From: Nitrosopumilus sp. b3 | Lineage (GTDB): Archaea; Thermoproteota; Nitrososphaeria; Nitrososphaerales; Nitrosopumilaceae | Direction: 5' to 3' | Length of the DNA: 64,000 nt | Assembly (NCBI RefSeq): GCF_014078525.1 | Contig: NZ_MU078694.1 | Location: 451,885-515,884, forward strand | The notes under the pieces: model-generated | Databases searched by the model: none | Seen by the model: the letters and a program-made list of their open reading frames with translations, nothing else | What the model was told of the DNA's origin: nothing | Position numbers and translations under genes: made by a program | In this document: positions 1-8,023 of the stretch, in pieces | Layout: each line of letters begins with the position of its first letter | How positions within the stretch are numbered: the stretch's first letter is position 1

Positions 1-447
1 GTGAAAAGCATATTGACTATCAGATAACTCGACGTTAATTTTATTTTCAGTAAGTAGTTTTTTTGCAGCATCGAGATCAAATGTTCTCTCCAAAACAACT
101 TCGGTCATTCTAGGAAAAACCAGTTTTTCCTTAACTCCATCGATATTATTTTGTATTACTTTTAATGCAGTTTTGCAGTCTTCAATATTTCCCAGAAGAA
201 CATGATCATTTGAATCAAAAGTAAGGCATCCACCATTTTCACCAACAGTAATTTTTGTAGTTCCGCCGAATACTGAAAGCAAATATCCCTCAACAGATGA
301 TCGGCCAGTAACAAAAATTACATTGTGTCCCATGTTGGTCAATCGTCTAAGTGCATCAAGAGCATCCAAATGGATTCTACCACCACCATTTTCAGTGATT
401 GTTCCATCAATATCCACTGCAAATGTCTTCTTTTTCACAAAATCCAT
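1..447 (-). CDS. HAD phosphatase, phosphoglycolate-phosphatase-like (partial)
   Basis: The reading frame starts at ATG (445-447) and is still open at the left window edge, so the C-terminus is missing. I translated 149 codons. Residues 9-17 read AVDIDGTIT, the HAD motif I with nucleophile Asp and acid/base Asp; VTGRS further on is motif II. The form matches the archaeal phosphoglycolate phosphatase/sucrose-phosphatase-like branch of the HAD superfamily, which uses Mg2+ to hydrolyse small phosphate esters in the cytoplasm. The substrate cannot be fixed from half a protein. Confidence is good for the superfamily and moderate for the phosphoglycolate assignment. Confidence 0.75.
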   Translation of the reverse strand, partial: MDFVKKKTFAVDIDGTITENGGGRIHLDALDALRRLTNMGHNVIFVTGRSSVEGYLLSVFGGTTKITVGENGGCLTFDSNDHVLLGNIEDCKTALKVIQNNIDGVKEKLVFPRMTEVVLERTFDLDAAKKLLTENKINVELSDSQYAFH

Positions 448-484
448 TTTTTAAACCGAATAATATTTGCTACGTAAGTAGAAT

Positions 485-1570
485 CTAGGGTTTTATCATC
501 AAAATCTTTTTTGTGAACTTCTCTGATGCAAACATGGCAATTATGCCCATAATTATTGCAGGTAAAATTGTATAAGCTAAAACAAGTTCAATTAATTCAA
601 AATATACAAAATAGATCAAGCTTGGTGAAACCAATTTTCCCAGCAGGCTCTCATTGAAGGTATACATGACATAAGGATAGTAAATCATGTAAAACACAGA
701 GCCTAATAATCCACCAACAAATATCAAGGATTTTCTAGATTTATTGACTTTTAAAATAATATCAGAGATTACAAAAGGAATTAAGTTTAGCGAGTAAAAC
801 TGTATTGAATCATACAAAGCAAAATTTGGAACTATTGCAGTAGAACTGTAAATTAACAAAAATAGGCCTCCAAGCAGGCTCATCATTCCAAATCTATGAT
901 CTGATAATCGAAAAATCAACAGCATTGAAAATGAAATAAGAAATGGGAATGCCAGACTTGCAACAAAAAAAGCAAATGTGGGTTCAGGATTTAATTGAAA
1001 ATAATCAGTGTTAGAAAAAGGCAGTGACAATGAAGATATTATCCCAGAGCCAGATAGCCAGATAGGCAATACAGCTAAGATTAGTAGAAAAGTAAATACA
1101 GATTTTAAATTGTTAATTTTCAAGTATCTTGAAATACCAACCATCCCACCAATACTACATAGAAACATTCCAAGTATCAAGGTCAAGTGGGGAGGACTAA
1201 GTAATCCATCCAAACCAAAATTTGAATGCCAAACAAAATCAAAAGGACCAGCTCCAACAAGTAATCCTATTCCAATTAATTTAATTTTTAAGGATAAAAA
1301 ATAGTAGTCTTTAGAATTCTGTAAGTTATGCCAACCAAAAAAAGAAAGGACAACTCCAATCAAAGATATTGCAACTCCAGTATACATCAAAGCATGTGGT
1401 GGAGAGAAAAAAGATTCAGGTCGATTTAACAGATGATTTGTAATATCCCAGCTTCCACCAACTGTCACTAACAAGATTCCAAAACTCGTAAAAAGACTTC
1501 CAAAAAGAAAAATCTTTTCAGAATAAATTTGTAAAAATTTCTTTGGAAGATCAGATTGTGAGAGAGGCAT
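485..1570 (-). CDS. Polytopic membrane protein, unknown function
   Basis: A 361-residue protein with about nine or ten hydrophobic spans spread over its whole length and only short loops between them. Two similar His-containing motifs occur just before spans 2 and 4 (SPPHALMYTG and SPPHLTLILG), which hints at an internal duplication and a possible metal or ligand site in the membrane. It ends with a short basic tail. The next gene upstream, an exported beta-sandwich protein, lies 25 bp away on the same strand, so the two are probably co-transcribed. I do not recognise a characterised family. Confidence 0.75.
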   Translation of the reverse strand: MPLSQSDLPKKFLQIYSEKIFLFGSLFTSFGILLVTVGGSWDITNHLLNRPESFFSPPHALMYTGVAISLIGVVLSFFGWHNLQNSKDYYFLSLKIKLIGIGLLVGAGPFDFVWHSNFGLDGLLSPPHLTLILGMFLCSIGGMVGISRYLKINNLKSVFTFLLILAVLPIWLSGSGIISSLSLPFSNTDYFQLNPEPTFAFFVASLAFPFLISFSMLLIFRLSDHRFGMMSLLGGLFLLIYSSTAIVPNFALYDSIQFYSLNLIPFVISDIILKVNKSRKSLIFVGGLLGSVFYMIYYPYVMYTFNESLLGKLVSPSLIYFVYFELIELVLAYTILPAIIMGIIAMFASEKFTKKILMIKP

Positions 1571-1595
1571 GACTAGCGTATCATTCCATAAAATA

Positions 1596-2177
1596 TTAGG
1601 GATTTACATTTACTGAATAATCTAAGACATATTCATTCTGATGATCTAAAATCCCCGAATAGGGATAATGAGACACGTTACTGGTATGTGGGATATCAAT
1701 AGATTTTACATAAATGGTAAAGATTCCTGTTTTTTCAGGAGTGATAATCAAGTCCAGATGATTTTTCGCTCCAGGGAAAATTGGCCTATTCATCGCTTCA
1801 ATTGAAGGGTATTTTGCAGTTGTAGATTCCAAACCACCGCTATAGTTTGCACCTATTTCATCACCAACTTCAACATGAACTGAAGATTGTGTAAAATCAT
1901 ATGTTGCAATCTCAACTATACCATCAGTTTTAGAAATAGTGGGAAACGATGTAGATAGTATGTGGATATCACCATAGTCACCTCGATTTTCTGAAGTTAT
2001 ACTCAATCTAAAAGAATCACCCAAGGAAACATCTGAATCAGATAAAACCGCTTCAAAATAGGGTTGAGGAACAAGTTGTTCATTGGAGAGATATTGTTCA
2101 GGCAAGATGAAAACTGTCAAACTAAAATAAGCAATTATGAAAATTCCAATTATCGGATAAATCAGACTTTTTCTCAC
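1596..2177 (-). CDS. Exported, N-terminally anchored beta-sandwich protein
   Basis: A 193-residue protein with one hydrophobic segment at about residues 7-25 (YPIIGIFIIAYFSLTVFIL) and an otherwise polar, strand-rich body. The body has the feel of a CARDB/Ig-like domain: SLGDSFRLSITSENRGDYGD early on and ITPEKTGIFTIYVKS later. It is probably tethered outside the membrane by the N-terminal segment. It lies directly upstream of the polytopic membrane protein and may be its extracellular partner. No enzyme motif is visible. Confidence 0.7.
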   Translation of the reverse strand: MRKSLIYPIIGIFIIAYFSLTVFILPEQYLSNEQLVPQPYFEAVLSDSDVSLGDSFRLSITSENRGDYGDIHILSTSFPTISKTDGIVEIATYDFTQSSVHVEVGDEIGANYSGGLESTTAKYPSIEAMNRPIFPGAKNHLDLIITPEKTGIFTIYVKSIDIPHTSNVSHYPYSGILDHQNEYVLDYSVNVNP

Positions 2178-2270
2178 ATGAACTGAAAACCAATTACTGT
2201 TAAAAAATGATAAGAAAAATTATCAAAAATCAAAGACATCTTATTAGAAAAGATATCAAATCATAACATA

Positions 2271-2480
2271 ATGACTAAAAGAGTAATTGGCAAAATATTC
2301 AATAAATATCCACATACAAATGAATCTGAATCAGATATAGACTCTAGAAATTTCAATAGTGTAAAAGAGTCATTTACAAATTTTTTAAATCAAGTAAATA
2401 ATTTTCAATCTATTCATAAAATTAACACACATAAGAGTAATAGGATTTTATTTGAAAAGATTGTAGTACGAGTTGAGTAG
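2271..2480 (+). CDS. Small hypothetical protein
   Basis: A 69-codon ORF from ATG whose stop lies 2 bp before the TTG start of the DRG GTPase. The product is polar, rich in Asn, Ser and Lys, with no membrane segment or motif that I recognise. The tight spacing fits translational coupling to the GTPase gene, but no homology is evident, so it could be a chance ORF in the leader of that gene. Confidence 0.4.
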   Translation: MTKRVIGKIFNKYPHTNESESDIDSRNFNSVKESFTNFLNQVNNFQSIHKINTHKSNRILFEKIVVRVE

Positions 2481-2482
2481 TA

Positions 2483-3586
2483 TTGGGAATACCTGAAAAA
2501 ATTAAAGCCATCCAAGATGAGATGGCAAAAACCCAGATTAACAAAGCTACAGAACATCATATAGGTCTACTAAAAGCAAAGATTGCAAAGCTGAAAAGAG
2601 AGCAAGAAGCAGACACCGCTAAAAAATCAGGAATGAAGCAAGATGGGTTTGACGTTAGGAGAAGCGGAGATGCAACGGTGGTCTTTATTGGATTACCCAG
2701 TGTTGGGAAATCAACACTACTCAACAAAATGACGGGGGCAAAATCAACAGTAGGAGCTTTTCAATTTACAACACTAACAGTAGTCCCAGGAATGATGGAA
2801 TATAGAGGAGCAAAAATCCAAGTATTAGATCTTCCAGGAATTATCAAAGGAGCATCCACAGGAAAAGGATTAGGAAAGAGGATTTTATCTGTAGCACGAA
2901 CAGCAGATCTTGTTTTATTGGTGTTAGATGTTTTTCAACCATTTCACGAGGATGTGCTTACCAATGAATTGGGAAACATAGGAATAAGGCTCAATCAATT
3001 ACCGCCAAACATAACAATTGAGAAAGCATCAATGGGAGGCATTGCGATTGCACAGCAAGTAAAATTAACAAAAATTACAGAAAAACATCTTAAAGATATT
3101 CTGCATCTTTATGGAATAGTTAGTGCACGTGTTGTAGTACGAGAAGATCTAACTTCAGAACAACTAGCAGATCATATTGCAGGAAACATTAGTTATTCAA
3201 AAGCACTTACGATTTTAAACAAAATTGATTTGGTTGATAAAGACTTTCTGTCAGATTTGAAGACAAAAATAAAATCAGATGTAATAGAAGTGTCAGCAAA
3301 TGCCGATATCAATATCGATTTGCTAAAAGAAAAGATCTATGAGAAATTAAAATTCATCAGAATATACATGAGGCCAAAAGGAGGGGAGACGGATTTTAAA
3401 GAGCCATTAATTGCAAGAGAGGGAGACACGGTAGAAGATATTTGTAATAAATTACATCGTAGATTGAAACGAGAATTCAGATACGGTCTTGTATGGGGAA
3501 AGAGTGTAAAATTTGGAGGACAAAGAGTGGGATTAAACCATATTTTGATTGACGAAGACGTATTAACAATTATCAAAAGACGATAA
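2483..3586 (+). CDS. DRG-family GTPase (OBG/DRG type with TGS domain)
   Basis: A 367-residue GTP-binding protein of the developmentally regulated (DRG) group, known in archaea and eukaryotes as ribosome-associated translational GTPases. Residues 1-60 are helical and basic. G1 is GLPSVGKST (residues 70-78), G3 is DLPGI (116-120) and G4 is NKID (about 246). The last 75 residues look like a TGS domain (EGDTVEDIC...). The start is TTG, directly after the small upstream ORF; no ATG gives the conserved N-terminal helix. Family confidence is high. Confidence 0.93.
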   Translation: MGIPEKIKAIQDEMAKTQINKATEHHIGLLKAKIAKLKREQEADTAKKSGMKQDGFDVRRSGDATVVFIGLPSVGKSTLLNKMTGAKSTVGAFQFTTLTVVPGMMEYRGAKIQVLDLPGIIKGASTGKGLGKRILSVARTADLVLLVLDVFQPFHEDVLTNELGNIGIRLNQLPPNITIEKASMGGIAIAQQVKLTKITEKHLKDILHLYGIVSARVVVREDLTSEQLADHIAGNISYSKALTILNKIDLVDKDFLSDLKTKIKSDVIEVSANADINIDLLKEKIYEKLKFIRIYMRPKGGETDFKEPLIAREGDTVEDICNKLHRRLKREFRYGLVWGKSVKFGGQRVGLNHILIDEDVLTIIKRR

Positions 3587-3708
3587 AATAATTTTTGAAA
3601 ATTAAACGATCAATAAAAAATGCAATATAATTACTTGAGAAATTGTAATCAAATTGTGTAAATTTCTTTAGTTTAACCACTGAAAAACAATGAAAATGGC
3701 GATTCAGT

Positions 3709-4041
3709 ATGGCAGCTAAACGAAAAGCAGCTCCAAAGAGAAAGGCAGCAACTAAACGCAAAGCCGCTCCAAAGAGAAAAGCAGCAAAAAGAACTGCAGC
3801 TAAAAAAGCAGCTCCAAAGAGAAAGGCAGCAACTAAACGCAAAGCCGCTCCAAAGAGAAAAGCAGCAAAAAGAACTGCAGCTAAAAAAGCAGCTCCAAAG
3901 AGAAAGGCAGCAACTAAACGCAAAGCCGCTCCAAAGAGAAAGGCAGCAAAAAGAACTGCAGCTAAAAAAGCAGCTCCAAAGAGAAAGGCAGCAACTAAAC
4001 GCAAAGCCGCTCCAAAGAGAAAAGCAGCAAAAAGACGATAG
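3709..4041 (+). CDS. Histone-H1-like Lys/Ala/Pro repeat protein
   Basis: A 110-residue, extremely basic protein made almost only of Ala, Lys, Arg, Pro and Thr. After a six-residue start (MAAKRK) a 27-residue unit (AAPKRKAATKRK + AAPKRKAAKRTAAKK) occurs three times, followed by a 23-residue partial copy. The DNA copies (81 bp) are almost identical. The composition resembles the C-terminal tail of eukaryotic H1 and bacterial H1-like nucleoid proteins, so non-specific DNA or RNA binding is the likely role (inference). No globular domain is present. It is a monocistronic gene, convergent with the collagen-like gene. Confidence 0.8.
   Translation: MAAKRKAAPKRKAATKRKAAPKRKAAKRTAAKKAAPKRKAATKRKAAPKRKAAKRTAAKKAAPKRKAATKRKAAPKRKAAKRTAAKKAAPKRKAATKRKAAPKRKAAKRR
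3727..4035 (+). repeat. 81-bp tandem repeat inside the H1-like gene
   Basis: Three full 81-bp units and one partial unit follow one another with almost no differences; a visible one is AAAGCAGC against AAGGCAGC at the KAAKR position. Such identity in a coding repeat points to recent expansion or gene conversion, and copy number is likely to vary between strains. Confidence 0.85.
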
Positions 4042-4197
4042 TATCGTCAAACTAACAATCGTCATTTAGAGACGAATTGTTTTCATTTTTCTGAATTTAT
4101 TAGTGGAAACTTTAATTAAATTTTTCAGAATTAATTTGATGAATAATTTTAAAAAATATTCATACATCAAAAACACATGCCACAAAATCAAAGAATC

Positions 4198-4211
4198 TAT
4201 GTGATCACATA
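4198..4211. promoter_or_regulatory. Perfect 14-bp palindrome TATGTGATCACATA
   Basis: A perfect 14-bp inverted repeat in the 295-bp gap between the convergent H1-like and collagen-like genes. It has the form of a dimeric repressor site, yet there is no start codon close by on either strand except tiny ORFs. Apart from AT-rich sequence, I see nothing else in this gap. Confidence 0.3.
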
Positions 4212-4336
4212 ATTTTGCAGTTCCAATCTAAATCAAGATACAGTGTAAATTAAAAATAGAGAAAAAGATCTAAAACAAATTTGATGTTTATGAAATTATC
4301 TTTTTTTGTACTCAAATAAAATTATTTTAAAAATAA

Positions 4337-5995
4337 TCAATAAAGATAGCTCATCAATTTGATTTGTTCTTCAGTAGAAATTACATTTTTGTTTGTTAAA
4401 ATTTCTAACAAATCTTTAAACAATGCTTTTTGTTCAGAAGACATTCCCCCTGATGGTCCTTTTTCTCCAGGTGGTCCTGGTGGGCCTCTTGGTCCTGGAG
4501 GTCCTACTGGGCCTTGACCTCCTACTGGACCTTGTTCGCCAATGGAACCTATTGGGCCTGTAGGGCCTCGTTCACCTTGTGGTCCTTGAATGCCTTGTGG
4601 TCCTTGTGGTCCTTTTTCTCCAGATGGACCTGTTGTTCCTCGTTCACCTTGAGAACCTTGTGGTCCTTGTGGTCCTTTTTCTCCAGTTGCACCAATTGGG
4701 CCTGTAGGTCCTTTTTCTCCAATTAGTCCTGTAGGTCCTTTTTCTCCTTTTTCACCTTGTGGACCTGGAACTCCTGTTAGTCCTTTTGAACCAGCAGGGC
4801 CTTGTGGTCCTTGTGGTCCTTTTTCTCCAATAGGACCTTCAACACCTTTGTTACCTTTTTCTCCAATAGGGCCGGGTGGACCAATGGGTCCTTTATCACC
4901 AGCAGGGCCAGTAGGTCCAGTTAATCCTTTATCGCCAAGTGGTCCGGGTGGACCATTGGGGCCTTTATCACCAAGTGGTCCTGACGGACCTTTTTCTCCA
5001 ATAGGACCTGAAGGACCTTGAAGTCCTTTTTCTCCTTGAACCCCAGATAATCCAGTTGGTCCTTTCTCACCTGGAGGTCCAGTAGGTCCAGTTAATCCTT
5101 TATCGCCAGTTGGTCCTTGTTGACCCTTATCTCCTTTTTCTCCAGGAGCACCTCGTAATCCAGAAAGTCCTTTATCACCAGCAGAACCAGTTGGTCCTGT
5201 TTCACCCTTGTCACCAGTAGGACCTTTTAATCCAGTTGGTCCTTTGTCACCAATAGGTCCTGTTGCACCCTTATCCCCCTTATCACCTGGAGGACCAACA
5301 ATTCCTTTGTCTCCTTTGTCTCCTTTGTCGCCAGTAGAACCCTTATCACCAGTAACACCTTTGTCACCAGACAATCCCTTCTCCCCAGTTGATCCTTTGT
5401 CACCAGTTGCGCCTTTGTCACCAACTGGGCCAGGTGGACCGTCAGGTCCTTTATTTCCAACAGGTCCTTGTGGACCTGGAGGACCAGGTGGACCTTTATC
5501 ACCAACTGGGCCAGGTGGACCGTCAGGTCCTTTATTTCCAGCTAAACCAGAAGTTCTTGCAGAACGAACATTGGATTTTGATTCTGATGGTTCTTTTTTA
5601 TTTTCAGATGCCACAGGTTTAGGTTCGGGTTCAGATTCAGGTTCATTTGATTCAGATGGCGGTGTCGAAGTTTGTTTTAATTTAATATCAAATACAGAAT
5701 GTAATGATGAGAATAGATCTACAACGATTATCCAAACAGTGTCAAGGGTTTCAATTGATGATGGAAGTGGATTTTCAGGAGAGCCGAGTTTTTCAGAAAA
5801 CATCCCATCCTTGACTCTTAGATGAAAGTTTCCCCTCCACAAAGAAGGGAATTTTTTAGTAAATAGAGCCTCATCAGAAGGTCTACTATCAGAAATTGAA
5901 ATTTGAACTTCATATACACCCGATTGTTTAAAAGGGGACTTGCCTTGAACTTCTAATCTAGGTTGAGATGACACATTCGTTTCTGTATTTTTCAA
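4337..5995 (-). CDS. Collagen-like protein with 122 Gly-X-Y triplets
   Basis: A 552-residue protein in three parts. Residues 1-110 form a non-collagenous, probably beta-rich domain; 110-149 are an acidic Ser/Pro/Glu linker. Residues 150-516 are Gly-X-Y triplets without a visible break (122 triplets), dominated by GPP, GPT, GDK and GEK. The last 36 residues are helical and could trimerise. Lys-Gly-Asp and Lys-Gly-Glu steps are frequent; these are known to stabilise triple helices that lack hydroxyproline. No signal peptide or membrane anchor is visible, which is odd for a structural surface protein. The start is TTG. A collagen-like fold is secure; location and function are unknown. Confidence 0.88.
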   Translation of the reverse strand: MKNTETNVSSQPRLEVQGKSPFKQSGVYEVQISISDSRPSDEALFTKKFPSLWRGNFHLRVKDGMFSEKLGSPENPLPSSIETLDTVWIIVVDLFSSLHSVFDIKLKQTSTPPSESNEPESEPEPKPVASENKKEPSESKSNVRSARTSGLAGNKGPDGPPGPVGDKGPPGPPGPQGPVGNKGPDGPPGPVGDKGATGDKGSTGEKGLSGDKGVTGDKGSTGDKGDKGDKGIVGPPGDKGDKGATGPIGDKGPTGLKGPTGDKGETGPTGSAGDKGLSGLRGAPGEKGDKGQQGPTGDKGLTGPTGPPGEKGPTGLSGVQGEKGLQGPSGPIGEKGPSGPLGDKGPNGPPGPLGDKGLTGPTGPAGDKGPIGPPGPIGEKGNKGVEGPIGEKGPQGPQGPAGSKGLTGVPGPQGEKGEKGPTGLIGEKGPTGPIGATGEKGPQGPQGSQGERGTTGPSGEKGPQGPQGIQGPQGERGPTGPIGSIGEQGPVGGQGPVGPPGPRGPPGPPGEKGPSGGMSSEQKALFKDLLEILTNKNVISTEEQIKLMSYLY

Positions 5996-6098
5996 GTATT
6001 TCTGTATTTAGATGCTTGAATCAGAATAAACTGATTAAAAATGAGAGCATTTCCAATTAAGGATGGTATTTATCTAGATAAAATGCCAATTTGAGCTA

Positions 6099-7241
6099 GT
6101 GAAGAAACCTTTCGGAAAAAAATCAAAGGAGGTTGACGAATCCTCGTCAAAGAAGGACAAAGTTGAAGAAACTAGCCTAGTGGATTCAGACTATAATCGT
6201 AAGAAATTATTCAAAAAAGGAATCAATTTGATGGCAGATGAAAAATTAGAAGAGGCCATAGTAGTATTTGAGCAAGCATTACGAATTGAGCCAGACAACA
6301 TTGAAACTTTGATGAAATTAGGATATGCCAGATTTCACATTGATGATCATGGAGAAGCACTAAAAGTATATGATAAGATTTTAGAAATAGATGTTACAAA
6401 TCCAGAAGCCTGGAATCTTAAAGGGCTGGTGCATTATGAACAAAAGAATTTTTCAAAAGCCCTTGATTCGGTAGATAAAGCAATCGAATCAGATCCAACA
6501 TATGCAATGGCATGGTATAACAAAGCTTGTTTCTTATCATTACTTAATCAAGTGCCAGAAGCATTAGAAGCACTGAAACGTTCAATTGAAATCGATGTTA
6601 AAAATGCAAGAAGATCAATTCGAGACAAAGATTTTGCAAATGTTAGAATTGAAGAGGGGTTTAAAAGAATTCAAGAAGTAGTAGTTTTAGAATCAGTAAG
6701 ACAAGGATATCATACATTAGGTTCTATTGTATGGACAACATTTCTAGACAAAGCTGATGCAGAGTCTTCTTTAAGAAAATTATTAGAAAAAGGATTAATT
6801 GTACAAAATGAAAAACGTGATGGTCTAAGTAAAATTCCAATTTATGATCTTGCACCAAACATTGCAGAGAAAATGGGAAAAGAAAAGAAAGGATTGTTCG
6901 GAATTACAAGAAAAACTTTACCAAAACCAGTAAAGAATTTGAAAGAACTAAGTCATGCAATTCAATCAGTTAGAGAAGCAATAGAAGAAGAAGATGTTGA
7001 AAAGACAATTGAGATATTTGATATTTTCATTAATCCAGCAAAATCAGGCGAACAGATGATAGAGAATTTCTTTGACGAACATAGAGAAATAAGATTATGG
7101 AAAATTAGACTAAAAGACAGAGGGCAAGACTATCTAATCGAAAATAAAGAAAAAATGCTAATTCTTTTTGACAACATCGAAGTAACAATTACAAAAAAAC
7201 TTCGAAACGAAATTAATTATTCAGCAGACAAATCCCAATAA
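6099..7241 (+). CDS. TPR-repeat protein with winged-helix-like domain
   Basis: A 380-residue protein. Residues 1-30 are charged and low in complexity. Four TPR units follow at about 33-168 (for example EEAIVVFEQALRIEPDN), then a segment at about 190-260 (SLRKLLEKGLIVQNEKRDG) that reads like a winged-helix domain, then a helical C-terminal third. TPRs mediate protein-protein contacts; the winged helix suggests a regulatory or scaffolding role near nucleic acid (inference). It starts at GTG, and its 3' end overlaps the convergent rhodanese gene by 25 bp. Confidence 0.82.
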   Translation: MKKPFGKKSKEVDESSSKKDKVEETSLVDSDYNRKKLFKKGINLMADEKLEEAIVVFEQALRIEPDNIETLMKLGYARFHIDDHGEALKVYDKILEIDVTNPEAWNLKGLVHYEQKNFSKALDSVDKAIESDPTYAMAWYNKACFLSLLNQVPEALEALKRSIEIDVKNARRSIRDKDFANVRIEEGFKRIQEVVVLESVRQGYHTLGSIVWTTFLDKADAESSLRKLLEKGLIVQNEKRDGLSKIPIYDLAPNIAEKMGKEKKGLFGITRKTLPKPVKNLKELSHAIQSVREAIEEEDVEKTIEIFDIFINPAKSGEQMIENFFDEHREIRLWKIRLKDRGQDYLIENKEKMLILFDNIEVTITKKLRNEINYSADKSQ

Positions 7242-8023
7242 TTTGCGTCTTCTTGTTTTTGTGTAGGTTTTTGAAGACTTTTCCATTCCTTAAATGAGCG
7301 CACATACAATTTTGCATTTGGTAAACCTGCAGATTTTAGGGCATAGTATGCCAAACCAGAAAGAGTACCCACACTCCCACAATAAGTGATAATTTCGGAA
7401 TTACCAGTGATTCCTCTATTGTCAAGCAATCGTTTCATATCCTCTTTTGAACGCAAAATATGATCATTGCTTGCAAGAGTCCTATATGGAAGGCTAATCG
7501 CTCCAGGGATATGCTGTTCTAGAAAATTTAATCGTTCTCGATTATCAATAAGTATAACATCATCACGACTTTTTGCACTCTCTAGATAATCAGAAGTGGC
7601 TAAGATCTCAGGTCGCAAATGCATCGAATGATCTTTGATTTGTATTTCAGGTGTTTGAGAATCATTTTCTAGCCCAAGTGATTTCCAATGGCTATAGGTT
7701 GTTTCAAGCAATGATACACTAGAATGTCCAAGATATTCCAATGTCCATGCAACCCTTGATGCTAGGGCACCAAAGGTATCATCATAAACTACAACATTGG
7801 TTTCATCATCAATCCCCATAGAGTTTATGAGTTTTAAAACACGTTCAGGGCTATCATCAGACAAAAGATTTGCCAAAGGTAAATTTACGGCAGAAGGAAT
7901 ATGATCTTGTTTGTAGTCACCTTCACGTCTAACATCAATTACTCGAACACTTTTGTCTCGTATCTCAGAGCGTAGAGAATCAACATCGGTTGTTATTTTA
8001 CCAGATTCGGTCAAGCAGCACAC
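7217..8023 (-). CDS. Tandem-domain rhodanese (thiosulfate sulfurtransferase)
   Basis: A 268-residue protein with two rhodanese domains. The N-terminal one (DVRREGDYKQDHIPSAVNLP) lacks the catalytic Cys (VVYDDTFGALASR). The C-terminal one carries it in TYCGSVGTLSG at about residue 215. This inactive-plus-active layout is standard for SseA-type thiosulfate or mercaptopyruvate sulfurtransferases, which move sulfane sulfur to cyanide, thiols or acceptor proteins. The GTG start overlaps the end of the siroheme reductase gene by 13 bp, so the two are translationally coupled, which points to sulfur assimilation. Confidence 0.88.
   Translation of the reverse strand: MCCLTESGKITTDVDSLRSEIRDKSVRVIDVRREGDYKQDHIPSAVNLPLANLLSDDSPERVLKLINSMGIDDETNVVVYDDTFGALASRVAWTLEYLGHSSVSLLETTYSHWKSLGLENDSQTPEIQIKDHSMHLRPEILATSDYLESAKSRDDVILIDNRERLNFLEQHIPGAISLPYRTLASNDHILRSKEDMKRLLDNRGITGNSEIITYCGSVGTLSGLAYYALKSAGLPNAKLYVRSFKEWKSLQKPTQKQEDANYWDLSAE

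Noticed and set aside
3573..4065. Two minus-strand repeat ORFs (AAFLFGA and FCCLSLW patterns) opposite the H1-like gene
   Set aside because: They arise from the 81-bp repeat, whose length is a multiple of three, so open frames repeat on both strands.
4313..4334. AT-only inverted repeat just after the collagen-like gene
   Set aside because: With no G-C pairs the hairpin would be too weak for a convincing terminator.
3709..5547. Common origin of the 81-bp repeat in the H1-like gene and the 81-bp spacing in the collagen-like gene
   Set aside because: The sequences are unrelated; both lengths are 27 codons by coincidence.
5208..5825. Long plus-strand ORF rich in Pro, Gly and Ser opposite the collagen-like gene
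   Set aside because: It is the antisense shadow of Gly-X-Y codons; repeated GGN/CCN triplets keep several frames free of stops.
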